From contig JAPPJO010000025.1 in assembly GCA_028820325.1 (NCBI GenBank), positions 62,001 through 126,000 on the forward strand: a DNA stretch of 64,000 bases, given 5' to 3'. The stretch comes from Gammaproteobacteria bacterium. Its GTDB lineage: Bacteria > Gemmatimonadota > Gemmatimonadetes > Longimicrobiales > Gaopeijiaceae. The position numbers and the translations under genes are program-made. This document shows positions 35,089 through 44,024 of the stretch, piece by piece. How positions within the stretch are numbered: position 1 is the first letter of the stretch; every line of letters begins with the position of its first letter. The notes beneath the pieces are model-generated. The model was not told where the DNA came from. It ran no database searches and worked only from the letters and a program-made list of their open reading frames with translations.

Positions 35089-36808
35089 CGGCTTCGCTCT
35101 CCGATGCGGGCCGCCTCGGTCCACGCGATGGTTGGGCGCGTCCCAGAGTGTCCCTGCGGGGGATCGTGTCCCTGCGGAGGACGGAGTCGGCCGGGAGGAT
35201 CGAGTCGGTCCGCGGGACGGTGTCGGGGGCGAAGAATGCGTCGGTCGAGGTCGCGCCCGGGGCGTCCCTGCGAAGCGAGTCGGTCCTCAGCGAGTCGAGC
35301 CTGAGCGAGTCCAGCCTCAGCGAGTCGAGCAGCAGCGAGTCCCCCGCGGCGATTCGCCGCACCAGCTCCTCGGCGGCCCGGATGCTGTCGAGCGTGCGCG
35401 CGGCTTCCCGTACCGCGACGTCCCGGTTGGCGGCCTCCACGGCGACGCGCTGATGCAGGATCGCCAGAGAAGTGCCGAGGCGGCCCTCCACCATGGCGTA
35501 GTCCGACGGCCGCGCCTCCGTTCCGGCGGACGCCCGGACGTAGATGTTGTCGTCCAGCTGATTCAGGCGGGCGGCGAGCGGTTGCCGCTCCTCCGCATCG
35601 CCGGTCAGCTCGAGCGCCGCCATCAACGCCTTGGCCTCCCAGGCCGAGCCGCGGTCCCGGTCGGCGTACAGGGTAAAGAGCTGAAGGGCCAGGCGCGGTG
35701 ATCCGAGGCTGTCGCGCGCCAGCTCGGCCCCGGCGAAGAGCGCGAGGTGGTCCGCCGCCAGCGCCGCTCTTTCGACGAAGAGCCCAACGTACTCCATGTA
35801 GTCGATCAGCCGCACTGCTTCGGCGAGGGCGATGGCCGGGAGCAGGATCGCCCGGACTTCCTCGAGCTGCTCGAGACGATCGACGGAGTTCAGCCGCCAG
35901 CGGGCGAGGGCGATGCGCGCCTCGCGCGCGGTTCTGTCGTCACCGCGGGCCAATTCCCCGGCCATTTCACCGGCCGCGACCGAATCGCCGGCGCGCGCGA
36001 GCAGGCGTGCCCGCTCGAGGCGGACCCGGCCACGCGCCACAGGCGCCCACTCGCTGCGTTCGGCCGCGGCCAGCATGGCGGCCGCGGATCCCGCCCCCCA
36101 GAGCATGGAGGCTCGCTCCGCAGCAGCGAGAACGGTATCGGCCCAAGCCTCTCCGGACGCCTGCTCGAGCACAGTCGTCGCACCCGCCCGAGCGTGCTCG
36201 AAGTGGTCGCTGTCCAGCCCGCGCACCAGGCGCTCCAGAGCAACCGGGACCCTCAGTTCCCGTGAGGCTGCCTCGGACCGGTCCAGGCCCGCCCATCCCT
36301 CCTGCGCCCGTCCGGCGTCGAATGCGGCCCGGGCCCGCCAGAGATGCGCCTCCGCGCGCAGCATCGCGTCCGGCACCTCTTCGAGGGCTTCGTCGAGAAG
36401 GCGCATTCCGAGGTCGCGCCGTCCCGTGGCCAGCGCCACGCCGCCGAGGTACACGCGGGCACCCGCGTGCAGGCTCGAGTCGCTCGAAGTCGCCAGCAGG
36501 CGCTCCAGTGCCGCCCGCGAACGTGCCCAGTCCCCGCTGTGGAAGTAGGCGCGGCCCATGATGTAGAGGGCGTCGTCGGCCCAGCGTCCGGATTCGTCCG
36601 ACCGATAGCTGCGAGCGGCCTTGTCGATGGCCTCCTGATACGACGAAGCAGCCTCGAGCGGCTGGTCACGCAGGCGGGCGGCCTGGGCATCCTCGAAGGC
36701 GCGCCGCGCATTGTAGAGCGCGTTGAAATACGCACAGCCGACCAACAGGGACACGCACAGAATCGCGGCCCCGGCAGCCGGCGTCGTCCGGGGCGCGCTC
36801 CCCCTCAC
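35078..36808 (-). CDS. Large TPR-like lipoprotein with a C-terminal DS[LI] repeat tail
   Basis: Not assigned to a named family. GTG 36808 overlaps the smpB stop (GTGA) and has GAGGAGG 6 bases upstream, giving 576 residues. The signal peptide ends in the lipobox LLVGC (C25), so it is a membrane-anchored lipoprotein. The body (30-430) is all helical and Ala-rich with tetratricopeptide-like pairs (for example DDALYIMGRAYFHSGDWARS). The tail has repeated five-residue units such as LDSLR, TDSLR, ADSVL, RDTIP. It may be a scaffold for envelope complexes; this is inference. Confidence 0.8.
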   Translation of the reverse strand: MRGSAPRTTPAAGAAILCVSLLVGCAYFNALYNARRAFEDAQAARLRDQPLEAASSYQEAIDKAARSYRSDESGRWADDALYIMGRAYFHSGDWARSRAALERLLATSSDSSLHAGARVYLGGVALATGRRDLGMRLLDEALEEVPDAMLRAEAHLWRARAAFDAGRAQEGWAGLDRSEAASRELRVPVALERLVRGLDSDHFEHARAGATTVLEQASGEAWADTVLAAAERASMLWGAGSAAAMLAAAERSEWAPVARGRVRLERARLLARAGDSVAAGEMAGELARGDDRTAREARIALARWRLNSVDRLEQLEEVRAILLPAIALAEAVRLIDYMEYVGLFVERAALAADHLALFAGAELARDSLGSPRLALQLFTLYADRDRGSAWEAKALMAALELTGDAEERQPLAARLNQLDDNIYVRASAGTEARPSDYAMVEGRLGTSLAILHQRVAVEAANRDVAVREAARTLDSIRAAEELVRRIAAGDSLLLDSLRLDSLRLDSLRTDSLRRDAPGATSTDAFFAPDTVPRTDSILPADSVLRRDTIPRRDTLGRAQPSRGPRRPASESEAGAA

Positions 36809-37284
36809 CGGCCCCTCCTCATCGCTCGCCGGGCCTCCCGCTCCTGGGTCCGGCGCCGCAGCTTTTCCCTCTTGTCGTAGAGCTTGCGGCCCCGCGCGAG
36901 GGCCAGCGTCAACTTCGCGTACCCCCGGCGCATGTAGAGGTCCAGGGGAATCAGCGTCAGCCCCTTCTCCTCGACCCTGCCGATCAGACGCCGGATCTCC
37001 GCGCGCTTCAGGAGGAGCTTGCGTGGGCGCTCCGGGTCGGCATTCCAGTGAGTCGCCGGCTCGTAGGGGCTGATGTGCAGGTTGTGGAGCCACACTTCGG
37101 TGCCCTCCAGACGGGCAAAGGCGTCCTTGAACCCCACCTTTCCGGCGCGCACGGATTTGACTTCCGGTCCCTTGAGCACCAGCCCGGCTTCGAGCGTCTC
37201 GATCACCTCGTATTCGTGCCGGGCCTTTCGGTTGCGGGAGATCAGGAGTCGGCCCGGAGGCCCCGCGTCGCCTGCCCCCACCAC
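36805..37284 (-). CDS. smpB: SsrA-binding protein SmpB
   Basis: Partner of tmRNA in trans-translation. The 159 residues include NRKARHEYEVIETLEAGLVL, VKSVRAGKVGFKDAFARLEG and the basic C-terminal tail KREKLRRRTQEREARRAMRR. The family core starts at about residue 14 (LLISRNRKARHEYEV), so the first dozen residues are uncertain; GTG 37284 has no clear ribosome-binding site. The tmRNA gene ssrA is not seen in the window. Confidence 0.95.
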   Translation of the reverse strand: MVGAGDAGPPGRLLISRNRKARHEYEVIETLEAGLVLKGPEVKSVRAGKVGFKDAFARLEGTEVWLHNLHISPYEPATHWNADPERPRKLLLKRAEIRRLIGRVEEKGLTLIPLDLYMRRGYAKLTLALARGRKLYDKREKLRRRTQEREARRAMRRGR

Positions 37285-37299
37285 GTATCGCGCGCCAGG

Positions 37300-37956
37300 C
37301 TAGTAGATAAGGACCGGCGTGCCAACGTCGATCAGGTAGTAGAGTTCGCGGGCCGCCTCGTTGGTCAGGCGAATGCACCCGTGGGAGATGCGCCGCCGCT
37401 CCGGGTCGGGGTCGAGCACCAGCTCGGGCCGGTGGGTGCCGTGAATCGCAATGCCGTCACCCAGGTAGATGGCAGTGGTGCCCAGCGCCCCCGGGATGGA
37501 ACGGGAAGGATGCTGCCGCGGGGGAACCGGAACTCCCCTCTCGACGAAGTGCCAGTCGGGAGCGATCCAGACCGGGTTCTTTTCCTTGTACCGGACCCTC
37601 ATGATCCCGCGGGGCGTGGAGAAGTGCCACTTCTGGCCGGCGGCGTTCAGGTTGAACCCGGTCCCGGTGCCGACGGGCGCCGACCAGATCGCGCGCTCCC
37701 CCTCCATGACGAAGAGCCGATTCTCGACAAGGTGAACGACGACGTAGCGCTCATGGGAGGGAAGGAACGACGTTCCCACGGCCACGTCGCGCGCCAGCAT
37801 CCTCGAACGGTCCGTAACCAGCGGGTAGCCGTCGAGTGCCTGGCCCCGCGCCGCCGCGGGCGCGAGGACACCGATCAGCAGCACCGCGCCCCGCAGCCAC
37901 GCCGCGGCGGCGCTGTCAGTCCAAGGGTGGCGCCAGCTCGTCCCGGGCATCGTCAT
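37300..37956 (-). CDS. L,D-transpeptidase (YkuD domain), exported
   Basis: Cross-links or modifies peptidoglycan, or anchors proteins to it. ATG 37956 (MTMPGTSWRHPWTDS) has GGGGAA 6 bases upstream and gives 218 residues: a signal peptide (about 18-38), then a YkuD domain with IHGTHRPEL and the catalytic RISHGCIRLTNEAARE, with C194 as nucleophile. The start overlaps the ytxH-like gene by 41 bases. The domain is single, without a LysM or peptidoglycan-binding module, so its substrate is unknown. Confidence 0.9.
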   Translation of the reverse strand: MTMPGTSWRHPWTDSAAAAWLRGAVLLIGVLAPAAARGQALDGYPLVTDRSRMLARDVAVGTSFLPSHERYVVVHLVENRLFVMEGERAIWSAPVGTGTGFNLNAAGQKWHFSTPRGIMRVRYKEKNPVWIAPDWHFVERGVPVPPRQHPSRSIPGALGTTAIYLGDGIAIHGTHRPELVLDPDPERRRISHGCIRLTNEAARELYYLIDVGTPVLIY

Positions 37957-38377
37957 CGTGTTCCCCGTTTTCCTGCGCTCCGGCGTCGTGGACGACTTGC
38001 CGAGCGGCATCGCTCGCAGCCCGATAGGCAGCCTTGGAGGTCTCGATCCTGTCCTGCAACTCCGCGCGCGCGTCCAGCGCCGCCTGCCGACCCGCGTCCA
38101 CCGCCCCCTTCACCGACTCGATCTGCTCCCGGACTTGTTCGCCGGCTCGCCCGAGCCTCTCCTCGAGGCCCTCCTGGGCCGCGCGCACCCGCTCCTGTGC
38201 GACATCCCTGAACTCAAGCGCCCGGGCCTTCAGCTGCTCCTGGGTCTCCTTGCCGGAGCGGGGCGCTAACAGCAGCGCGAGTCCGGCACCGACGACGGCA
38301 CCGAGCAGAAAGGCACCCGTGTTCGATCCGCCGTCGCGCTCGATTACGACGAGCGGTCCGTCTTCTCCCTGAGCCAT
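37916..38377 (-). CDS. YtxH-domain membrane-associated protein
   Basis: The 153 residues start MAQGEDGPLVVIERDGG, followed by a hydrophobic glycine-rich helix (GAFLLGAVVGAGLALLLAPR, about 21-40) ending in APRSGKET, the YtxH/gas-vesicle-like hallmark. The rest is a charged amphipathic coiled coil (EFRDVAQERVRAAQEGLEER and onward to about 130) and an acidic tail. Such proteins are linked to envelope stress, but function is not established. It precedes and overlaps the L,D-transpeptidase. Confidence 0.85.
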   Translation of the reverse strand: MAQGEDGPLVVIERDGGSNTGAFLLGAVVGAGLALLLAPRSGKETQEQLKARALEFRDVAQERVRAAQEGLEERLGRAGEQVREQIESVKGAVDAGRQAALDARAELQDRIETSKAAYRAASDAARQVVHDAGAQENGEHDDDARDELAPPLD

Positions 38378-38506
38378 CCCGCTCCCCCATGATATACGCG
38401 GCAGCCGCCGCAGCCGGCTGCAACTGTTCCATCCTGATACAAACTAGGGTTTCCCGGGGGGGATGCCTACCCTGCACCGGCGTCCCCGCCCCGGTCCCCT
38501 GTCTTT

Positions 38507-39898
38507 CTACACCTGCCAGGGGTGATTGGCTTCCTCCATGCGGGGAGGATGGTAGCCCGGACGGCCCAGAAGCCCGTTCACATACCGTTTGCCCAACTCC
38601 ACGCCCGGCTGGGTGAGTGGGTCCACGCCGTAGAGGTATCCGGCGTACACGGTCGCGGCCTGGAAGAGCAGGATGAGTTCACCCAGCGCGTCGGCGTCGA
38701 GCCTCGCCAGCCGCACGGTCAGGTTGGGCCGCCCGGCCATTCGAAGCGCGGCCGCCGTCGCGGCGTGCTCGACGGCGATCAGATGGTTGAGCGTGTGACC
38801 CTCGGGGAACTCGAGGGCGGGCAGCGAAGCGGACGCCTTGCCGATCGGAAGCGGACCCGCGGCCGCGCCGACGGTGACGAAGCACACCACCTTGTCCGCA
38901 GGCCCCTCCATGAAGAGCTGCAGGAGCGAGTGCTGGTCGGTTGCCCCGGCTGCCGGGAGCGGGGTGGGGCCGGTGCCCGCGGGCCCGCCGTCGAGTCCCG
39001 CGGCCTTGCCGAGCGACTCGCCCCACAGCTGCTGCACCCAGAGGGCGAAGGAGCGGAGCCTATCGCAGTAGGGCATGAACACGTGCACGCGCTGCCCGCA
39101 CTCGACATCGGCGCGGTACAGAAGGGTCGCGACCACGCCCGCCGGATTCCGGGTCAGCTCATCCGTCCGGCAGCGTCTCTCCATGCGCGCGGCGCCCCGA
39201 AGCACCGCCGTCACGTCCAGGCCGGCCGCCGCGGCGGGGAACAGGCCGACGGCCGACAGCACCGAAAAACGGCCCCCCACGTTGCCCGGGACCGGAAGGG
39301 TGGGGATGCCTGCGGCCTCTGCCAGAGCGCGGAGCGGCCCCCGCCCGGGATCCGTGGTGAAGAGAAGATGCTCCCGCGTCCGATCCTGGCCGACTTCGCG
39401 CGCGAGTCGCTCGGCCACCACCAGATACTGGGCCAGCGTCTCGGTCGTCGAGCCCGATTTGCTGACCACGTTGAAGAACGTCCTGCGCATGTCGAGGCGG
39501 TCCAGCAAGGAGCCGATCGAGTGCGGATCGATGTTGTCCGCCACGTGGAGACGCGGGTGGGGCCCTCCGGCGCCACTCGCACCGCTGTTGGGGTCCCCGG
39601 CGGCGAGTGCGTCCCGCAGGGTGCGGGTCCCCAGCGCCGACCCGCCGATGCCGAGGACCACGAAGTCGTCGAAGCGTCCCCGCAGCCCGGCTGCCACGCG
39701 ACGGATGTGGGCCGCGGACTGCGCGGCGCGCGGCAGGTCGAGGAAGCCCATGCTCCCGCTCCGGCGCGCCCGCTCGACATCCCGGTGCGCCACGCGGAAG
39801 CGCGAACCCAGGTCGCCGGTGAGCCGTTCGGGATCGACGCCATCCTCGTCTTCGTCGATGGCGAGGAGGTTCCGGTAGTCGACGGTGAGAGCGCTCAT
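38507..39898 (-). CDS. pgi: Glucose-6-phosphate isomerase
   Basis: Second step of glycolysis. ATG 39898 (MSALTVDYRNLLAIDED) overlaps the stop of the upstream hydrolase gene by ATGA and gives 463 residues. The sugar-phosphate-binding VLGIGGSALG (81-90) and SKSGSTTETLAQY motifs are present, as are QHSLLQ, the VEHA histidine region, and the C-terminal PGVELGKRYVNGLLG with the catalytic lysine. The length matches the shorter Bacillus-type isomerases. The much longer frame upstream is a shadow. Confidence 0.95.
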   Translation of the reverse strand: MSALTVDYRNLLAIDEDEDGVDPERLTGDLGSRFRVAHRDVERARRSGSMGFLDLPRAAQSAAHIRRVAAGLRGRFDDFVVLGIGGSALGTRTLRDALAAGDPNSGASGAGGPHPRLHVADNIDPHSIGSLLDRLDMRRTFFNVVSKSGSTTETLAQYLVVAERLAREVGQDRTREHLLFTTDPGRGPLRALAEAAGIPTLPVPGNVGGRFSVLSAVGLFPAAAAGLDVTAVLRGAARMERRCRTDELTRNPAGVVATLLYRADVECGQRVHVFMPYCDRLRSFALWVQQLWGESLGKAAGLDGGPAGTGPTPLPAAGATDQHSLLQLFMEGPADKVVCFVTVGAAAGPLPIGKASASLPALEFPEGHTLNHLIAVEHAATAAALRMAGRPNLTVRLARLDADALGELILLFQAATVYAGYLYGVDPLTQPGVELGKRYVNGLLGRPGYHPPRMEEANHPWQV

Positions 39899-40728
39899 GC
39901 GCGTTCCGCCGACGACGGAGACCGCCGGGGCTCCGCACATCCGTCTTCCACCTTCAGGGTGAGGCCGTCGAAGGCGGGCCGGATGTCCTCCGGGAGGCGC
40001 CTGCACAGGTCGTCGTGCCGCACCCGGTGGGTGAGATGGGTGAGATAGGTCCTCCGGGCGCCGACCGCCCGCGCCGCGGCGACGGCTTCCTCGATGTTGA
40101 AATGGGTGGGATGGGGATCCCCGTACCACAGCGCGTTGAGCACCAGCAGATCCGCGCCCCTGAGCCCTTCCAGCGCCGCCTGCGGAAGTTGTTTGGCATC
40201 GGTCACATACCCGAGGCCCCCGACGCGGAAGCCGTAGGAGCGGACCCCGCCGTGGGGTACTCCGAGCGGGAGAAACACGCGGTCCAGGATGTCTACCGGC
40301 CGTCCCTCCCGGAAGGTGAAGACATCGAGTTCCGGGAGGAACACCCCGTCCGAGGCCCGGGGTCGCGCGTCGAAGATGTACGGAAAGCGGCGCCGCAGCT
40401 GGCGGGCGACCGACCGGTGCATCCAGGCGCTGATCCTCGCACCGTGGAGCGCCGTGAACACCCGCAGATCGTCGATGCCGTGGATGTGATCGGCGTGCGC
40501 GTGCGTGAACCACACCGCGTCCACGGAGGATACGTCCTCGCGGAGAAGCTGGAGTCTGAGCTCCGGGGGTGTGTCGACGAGCAGACGGCGGTTCCCGAAG
40601 CGAAGCAGGGCTCCGTGCCGCGTGCGCTTGTCGCGGGGATCGCTCGAGGTACAGGTGTCGCATCGACATCCGATGACCGGCACGCCGTAGGAGGTGCCGG
40701 TGCCCAGGAAGGTCAGCGAGAACGACAT
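39895..40728 (-). CDS. PhnP-like metallo-beta-lactamase-fold hydrolase
   Basis: ATG 40728 (MSFSLTFLGTGTSYGVPVIG) has TAGGAG 6 bases upstream and gives 277 residues. The metal-binding motif HAHADH (H76, H78, D80, H81) and the N-terminal cysteines C21, C23, C26 (IGCRCDTC) match the PhnP/phosphodiesterase branch, where the cysteines bind a structural zinc. Ligands GVPHGG, YVTDAK and LTHLTHRV follow. The substrate is not known; no phn operon is nearby. It lies between pyk and pgi. Confidence 0.88.
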   Translation of the reverse strand: MSFSLTFLGTGTSYGVPVIGCRCDTCTSSDPRDKRTRHGALLRFGNRRLLVDTPPELRLQLLREDVSSVDAVWFTHAHADHIHGIDDLRVFTALHGARISAWMHRSVARQLRRRFPYIFDARPRASDGVFLPELDVFTFREGRPVDILDRVFLPLGVPHGGVRSYGFRVGGLGYVTDAKQLPQAALEGLRGADLLVLNALWYGDPHPTHFNIEEAVAAARAVGARRTYLTHLTHRVRHDDLCRRLPEDIRPAFDGLTLKVEDGCAEPRRSPSSAERA

Positions 40729-40735
40729 GGGGCTC

Positions 40736-42154
40736 CTAGAGCTGCTCCACGAGCATGGTGTTGGTCGACCCCCTCTCATGGAAGGGATATCCCGCGGTCA
40801 CCACGACCGAATCTCCCGGCCTCCCGACTCCCGCGCGCACAACCGCTTCCTTGCCGTAGGCGGAGAGCGCGGAGTAGCTGACCGGCACGTCGGTGGCGAG
40901 CGTGGGCCACACGCCCCAGACAGGCGCGAGCTGGCGGAAGGTGCGCGGCTCGGTGCACACGGCGAAGATCGGGACCGGGGGGCGGTATGATGAGACCAGG
41001 CGCGCGGAGAAGCCGCTGCTGGTGATCACGATCAGCGCGGGAGCATCCAGCTGTCGCACGGCGTCCACCGTACAAGACGCGACCGCGTGTTCGCGGCGGG
41101 TCGCGCCCCCCCGCTGCCAGTTGTCGGGGCGCGGGAGGTAGCGCGGACCCTGGGCCAGCACGCCGGAACCCTCGATCTCGCGGATGATGCGCACCATCGC
41201 CCGCGCGGCGTGAAGCGGGTACTCTCCGACCGCGGTTTCGCCGGACAGCATCACGGCGTCGGTGCCGTCCAGCACCGCGTTGGCGACGTCGGAGGCTTCG
41301 GCGCGCGTCGGCCGCGGGCTCTGGATCATCGAATCGAGCATCTGGGTCGCGATGATGACCGGCCGGCCCGAGTAGTTGGCCAGCTGGACGATGCGCTTCT
41401 GTGCGAGCGGCACCTGCTCGAAGGGCACCTCCACCCCGAGGTCTCCGCGCGCGACCATGACCGCGTCCGTTGCCTTCACGATCTCCTCGATCGACGCCAG
41501 GGCGCGCACCAGTTCGACCTTGGCCACCACGAGCGCGCGGCCCGCGACCCTCTCCTTCAACTCCTCGATGTCCGCGCTTCCCCGGACGAACGACAGGCCC
41601 ACGTATTCGACGCCGGCCTCCAGGGCAAAGTCGAGGTCGTCCAGATCCCGCTCGGTGAGCGAGGGAGTACTGAGGTTGGCGCCGGGCACGTTCATGCCCT
41701 TGAAGCTCTTCAGCTGGCCGCCGGTTTCCACCACGAAGCGGGCCTTGCCGCCCTCCTTGCCTACGCACCGCATCTCAAGCAGGCCATCGTCCAGAAGAAC
41801 CCGGTCGCCGATCACCACGTCGTCGGCAAGGTGCCGGTAGGTCGTCGGGATCTCCCCGGCCTCTACCGTCTCCTCCGGGGCGATGACCACCTCCTGGCCC
41901 TCCGCCAGAAAGAGTGGCGACTCAAGCCTGCCCACGCGGATCTTGGGGCCCCCCAGGTCCACGAGAATCGATACCGGCGTGCCCGCCTCCTCGGCCGCGC
42001 GCCGGATCAGGGCTACCGCCTCCAGGTGATCCTCACGGAGGCCGTGGGACATGTTCAGGCGCGCCATGGTCATGCCCGAATCGACCAGATCGCGGACCAC
42101 CCCGGCCGAAAACGTGGCCGGGCCCATCGTGCACACCAACTTGGTTCTCAGCAT
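40736..42154 (-). CDS. pyk: Pyruvate kinase
   Basis: Converts phosphoenolpyruvate and ADP to pyruvate and ATP. The 472 residues start MLRTKLVCTMGPATFSAGVV and show ARLNMSHG, the catalytic KVEL/MVARGDLGVEVP segment and ATQMLDSMIQSPRPTRAEAS. The C-terminal regulatory domain (ALIVITSSGFSARLVSSYRP) is present but short. Coupled by 7 bases to the PhnP-like gene and followed by pgi, it forms a glycolytic mini-cluster. Confidence 0.97.
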   Translation of the reverse strand: MLRTKLVCTMGPATFSAGVVRDLVDSGMTMARLNMSHGLREDHLEAVALIRRAAEEAGTPVSILVDLGGPKIRVGRLESPLFLAEGQEVVIAPEETVEAGEIPTTYRHLADDVVIGDRVLLDDGLLEMRCVGKEGGKARFVVETGGQLKSFKGMNVPGANLSTPSLTERDLDDLDFALEAGVEYVGLSFVRGSADIEELKERVAGRALVVAKVELVRALASIEEIVKATDAVMVARGDLGVEVPFEQVPLAQKRIVQLANYSGRPVIIATQMLDSMIQSPRPTRAEASDVANAVLDGTDAVMLSGETAVGEYPLHAARAMVRIIREIEGSGVLAQGPRYLPRPDNWQRGGATRREHAVASCTVDAVRQLDAPALIVITSSGFSARLVSSYRPPVPIFAVCTEPRTFRQLAPVWGVWPTLATDVPVSYSALSAYGKEAVVRAGVGRPGDSVVVTAGYPFHERGSTNTMLVEQL

Positions 42155-42231
42155 CGGATTCCCACTTCCCCCCGCTGTAGCACCGGCAGGCCGGCGCCCA
42201 ATTAGCCGTTCTCGATGTATGGAGCGCCGTT

Positions 42232-42260
42232 ATTCTAGTCTGGTTCGCCCGAAATCACAG
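42232..42260 (-). promoter_or_regulatory. Candidate pyk promoter
   Basis: On the minus strand TAGAAT (42237-42232) is a 5/6 match to the -10 consensus, with a weak -35 (CTGTGA) 17 bases upstream. It lies in the 209-base divergent gap between pyk and the exonuclease gene (42155-42363). No promoter of similar quality was found for the plus-strand gene. Confidence 0.4.
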
Positions 42261-42363
42261 TGACCGGTCCCCATCCGGGGTCCGCGCACGCCGCGGGGGC
42301 GTCCGGGCCCTCAGACCGCCGGGCTCTCGCGCAGGACCGGAAGATGGGCCACCTTTCGCGCCC

Positions 42364-43500
42364 ATGAAGCTACACCACATCGCCGACGCGCATGCAGCAC
42401 GCTCCGTGGCGGAGAAGCTGGATTCCCGCTCGCCGCTTGCCCTCGACTGCGAGGCGGCCGGCTATCACCGCTATTCCGACCGGCTCTGCCTTGTGCAGCT
42501 CTCCGCACCAGGGGATACCTGGCTCATCGATACCCTGGCCCTCGACGCAAGCGGGATGCTCAGGTCGCCGCTGGAAGATCCGGGTCGCGAGATCGTCATG
42601 CATGGAGCCAGCTTCGATCTGCGCCTGCTGTCGCGGGATCTGGGCATCCGGGTGCGGGGCATCTTCGACACGCAGGTAGCGGCCGCGCTGCTCGGGGAAG
42701 CCGCGCTGGGACTGTCCCCGCTGCTCGAACGCTTCCTTGGCGTGCGCCTGCCCAAGAAATACCAGCGGGCCGACTGGGCGATGCGGCCGCTTCCCGCGGA
42801 AATGCTCGAGTACGCCGCTGCCGACACGCGCTACCTGGCGACCCTCGCGGACATCCTGCGAGCCCGGCTGGAGGAAAGGGAGCGCCTCGCGTGGGCAAGC
42901 GAGGAGTTCCGCTGGCTCGAGCGAGCCGCCTCCAATCCGGAAGATCCCGACCCCGATCCGGCGACGAAACTGAAGAACGCGCGCCATCTGGCCCCGCGTG
43001 CGCTGCAGCGGCTGCGTGCGCTGTGGACCTGGAGGGACGAGGTCGCCCGCCGCAAGGACAGGGCGCCCTTCCGGGTGGCCGCCGATGATGTCCTGCTGAA
43101 GCTGGCCGAGGCCCCGCCCCGCTCGACCCGGGAACTCGCTCGCCGGCCCGGTGTGTCGCCCATCCTGGCCCGCGCCGACGGCGGGAGACTCTTCGAGCAC
43201 CTGGATCGGGCGGAATCCATCCCGGAGGCGCGCATCGCCCCGGGGCGGAGACGCCGTGAAGGATCCCTCCCGCGGCTTGCGCCGGAAGGCGAAGAACGGG
43301 CCCGGGAGCTGCGCGCCGCCCGTGTCCGAAGGGCCCGCGAACTCGGACTGGACCCGGGTCTCCTGCTTCCCAACAAGACCATCGTGGAGATCGTGCGCGC
43401 CAATCCGGCTTCACCGGAGGAGCTCGCCCGGGTGCCCCAGGTGCGCGCCTGGCAAGTCGAGGTGCTCGGCCAGCTGGCCCTCGATATTCTGCGTGCCTGA
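42364..43500 (+). CDS. rnd: Ribonuclease D-like 3'-5' exonuclease with HRDC domains
   Basis: Trims 3' ends of stable RNAs. The 378 residues have the DEDDy exonuclease core: D28 and E30 (ALDCEA), D85 (GASFDLRLL), and Y150/D154 (EYAAADTRYL). An HRDC domain follows (RALWTWRDEVARRKDRAPFR), with a second weaker helical domain ending EVLGQLALDILRA. Length matches E. coli RNase D. It is transcribed away from pyk; a hairpin (GGCG/CGCC) lies 25 bases after the stop. Confidence 0.92.
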   Translation: MKLHHIADAHAARSVAEKLDSRSPLALDCEAAGYHRYSDRLCLVQLSAPGDTWLIDTLALDASGMLRSPLEDPGREIVMHGASFDLRLLSRDLGIRVRGIFDTQVAAALLGEAALGLSPLLERFLGVRLPKKYQRADWAMRPLPAEMLEYAAADTRYLATLADILRARLEERERLAWASEEFRWLERAASNPEDPDPDPATKLKNARHLAPRALQRLRALWTWRDEVARRKDRAPFRVAADDVLLKLAEAPPRSTRELARRPGVSPILARADGGRLFEHLDRAESIPEARIAPGRRRREGSLPRLAPEGEERARELRAARVRRARELGLDPGLLLPNKTIVEIVRANPASPEELARVPQVRAWQVEVLGQLALDILRA

Positions 43501-43547
43501 GCATCCAGTCTGTGGGACCGCACTGGCGAAAAGCGCCTGATTTCGGC

Positions 43548-43553
43548 TATAAT
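43548..43553 (+). promoter_or_regulatory. Candidate -10 element (TATAAT)
   Basis: A perfect TATAAT lies between the exonuclease gene and the small gene at 43.6 kb. The -35 is poor (CTGGCG with a 19-base spacer). Transcription would start near 43560, upstream of a GGAGG ribosome-binding site at about 43580 and a possible short leader ORF. Confidence 0.45.
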
Positions 43554-43625
43554 GATGGCTGACAATCGCAAGATTCCGGAGGCGCAGGTGCTTCCCAACG
43601 CTTGCTTCGTTCTGCCGGGGATGTG

Positions 43626-43997
43626 ATGACGTCGGAACTACTCGAAAGAGACGATCTCTCCGTCTACGTGGTCGCCGGAGTACCCAAGAGCTTCAAGAAG
43701 AAACTCGCCAAATACCTGAGCGAGGAATCGTCCGGCGAGGGCAACCTCATGCTCCTCGACGAGAACATGACGGAATGGCTTCTGGCGCGTCTCAAGGGGA
43801 AGAGGCGTCGCAGCCACGAGCAGACTCCCGCATCGTCCGCTCTATGGCGCTGTTACCGGTCTCTCAGCGCAGCCAGATATCACTTGAGTGACCAGCCCCT
43901 GGAAGGGCGCATTCGGGAGATCCGGAGCGAGATCGAGCGGCTCTGGCGCATCACCAGCCCGATACACGACACGGACGAGGAAGAGGAATCCTCCTGA
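43626..43997 (+). CDS. Small conserved-looking protein of unknown function
   Basis: I do not recognise this 123-residue protein. It starts MTSELLERDDLSVYVVAGVP, has a basic central segment (KSFKKKLAKYLSEESS and ARLKGKRRRSHEQ), and a long amphipathic helix toward an acidic tail (TDEEEESS). Third-position GC is high, supporting real coding. The ATG is coupled (TGATG) to a 12-codon leader ORF with a GGAGG site. TTG 43602 is an alternative start. No membrane segment or enzyme motif is seen. Confidence 0.65.
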   Translation: MTSELLERDDLSVYVVAGVPKSFKKKLAKYLSEESSGEGNLMLLDENMTEWLLARLKGKRRRSHEQTPASSALWRCYRSLSAARYHLSDQPLEGRIREIRSEIERLWRITSPIHDTDEEEESS

Positions 43998-44024
43998 GGG
44001 CGAACGGCCGGGATCCGGCGTTCG

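Noticed and set aside
43555..43626. The peptide segment EAQVLPNACF resembling the IF-1 motif EALPNAMF
   Set aside because: The frame ends after 23 codons with no OB-fold continuation in any frame, so it is chance similarity and not infA.
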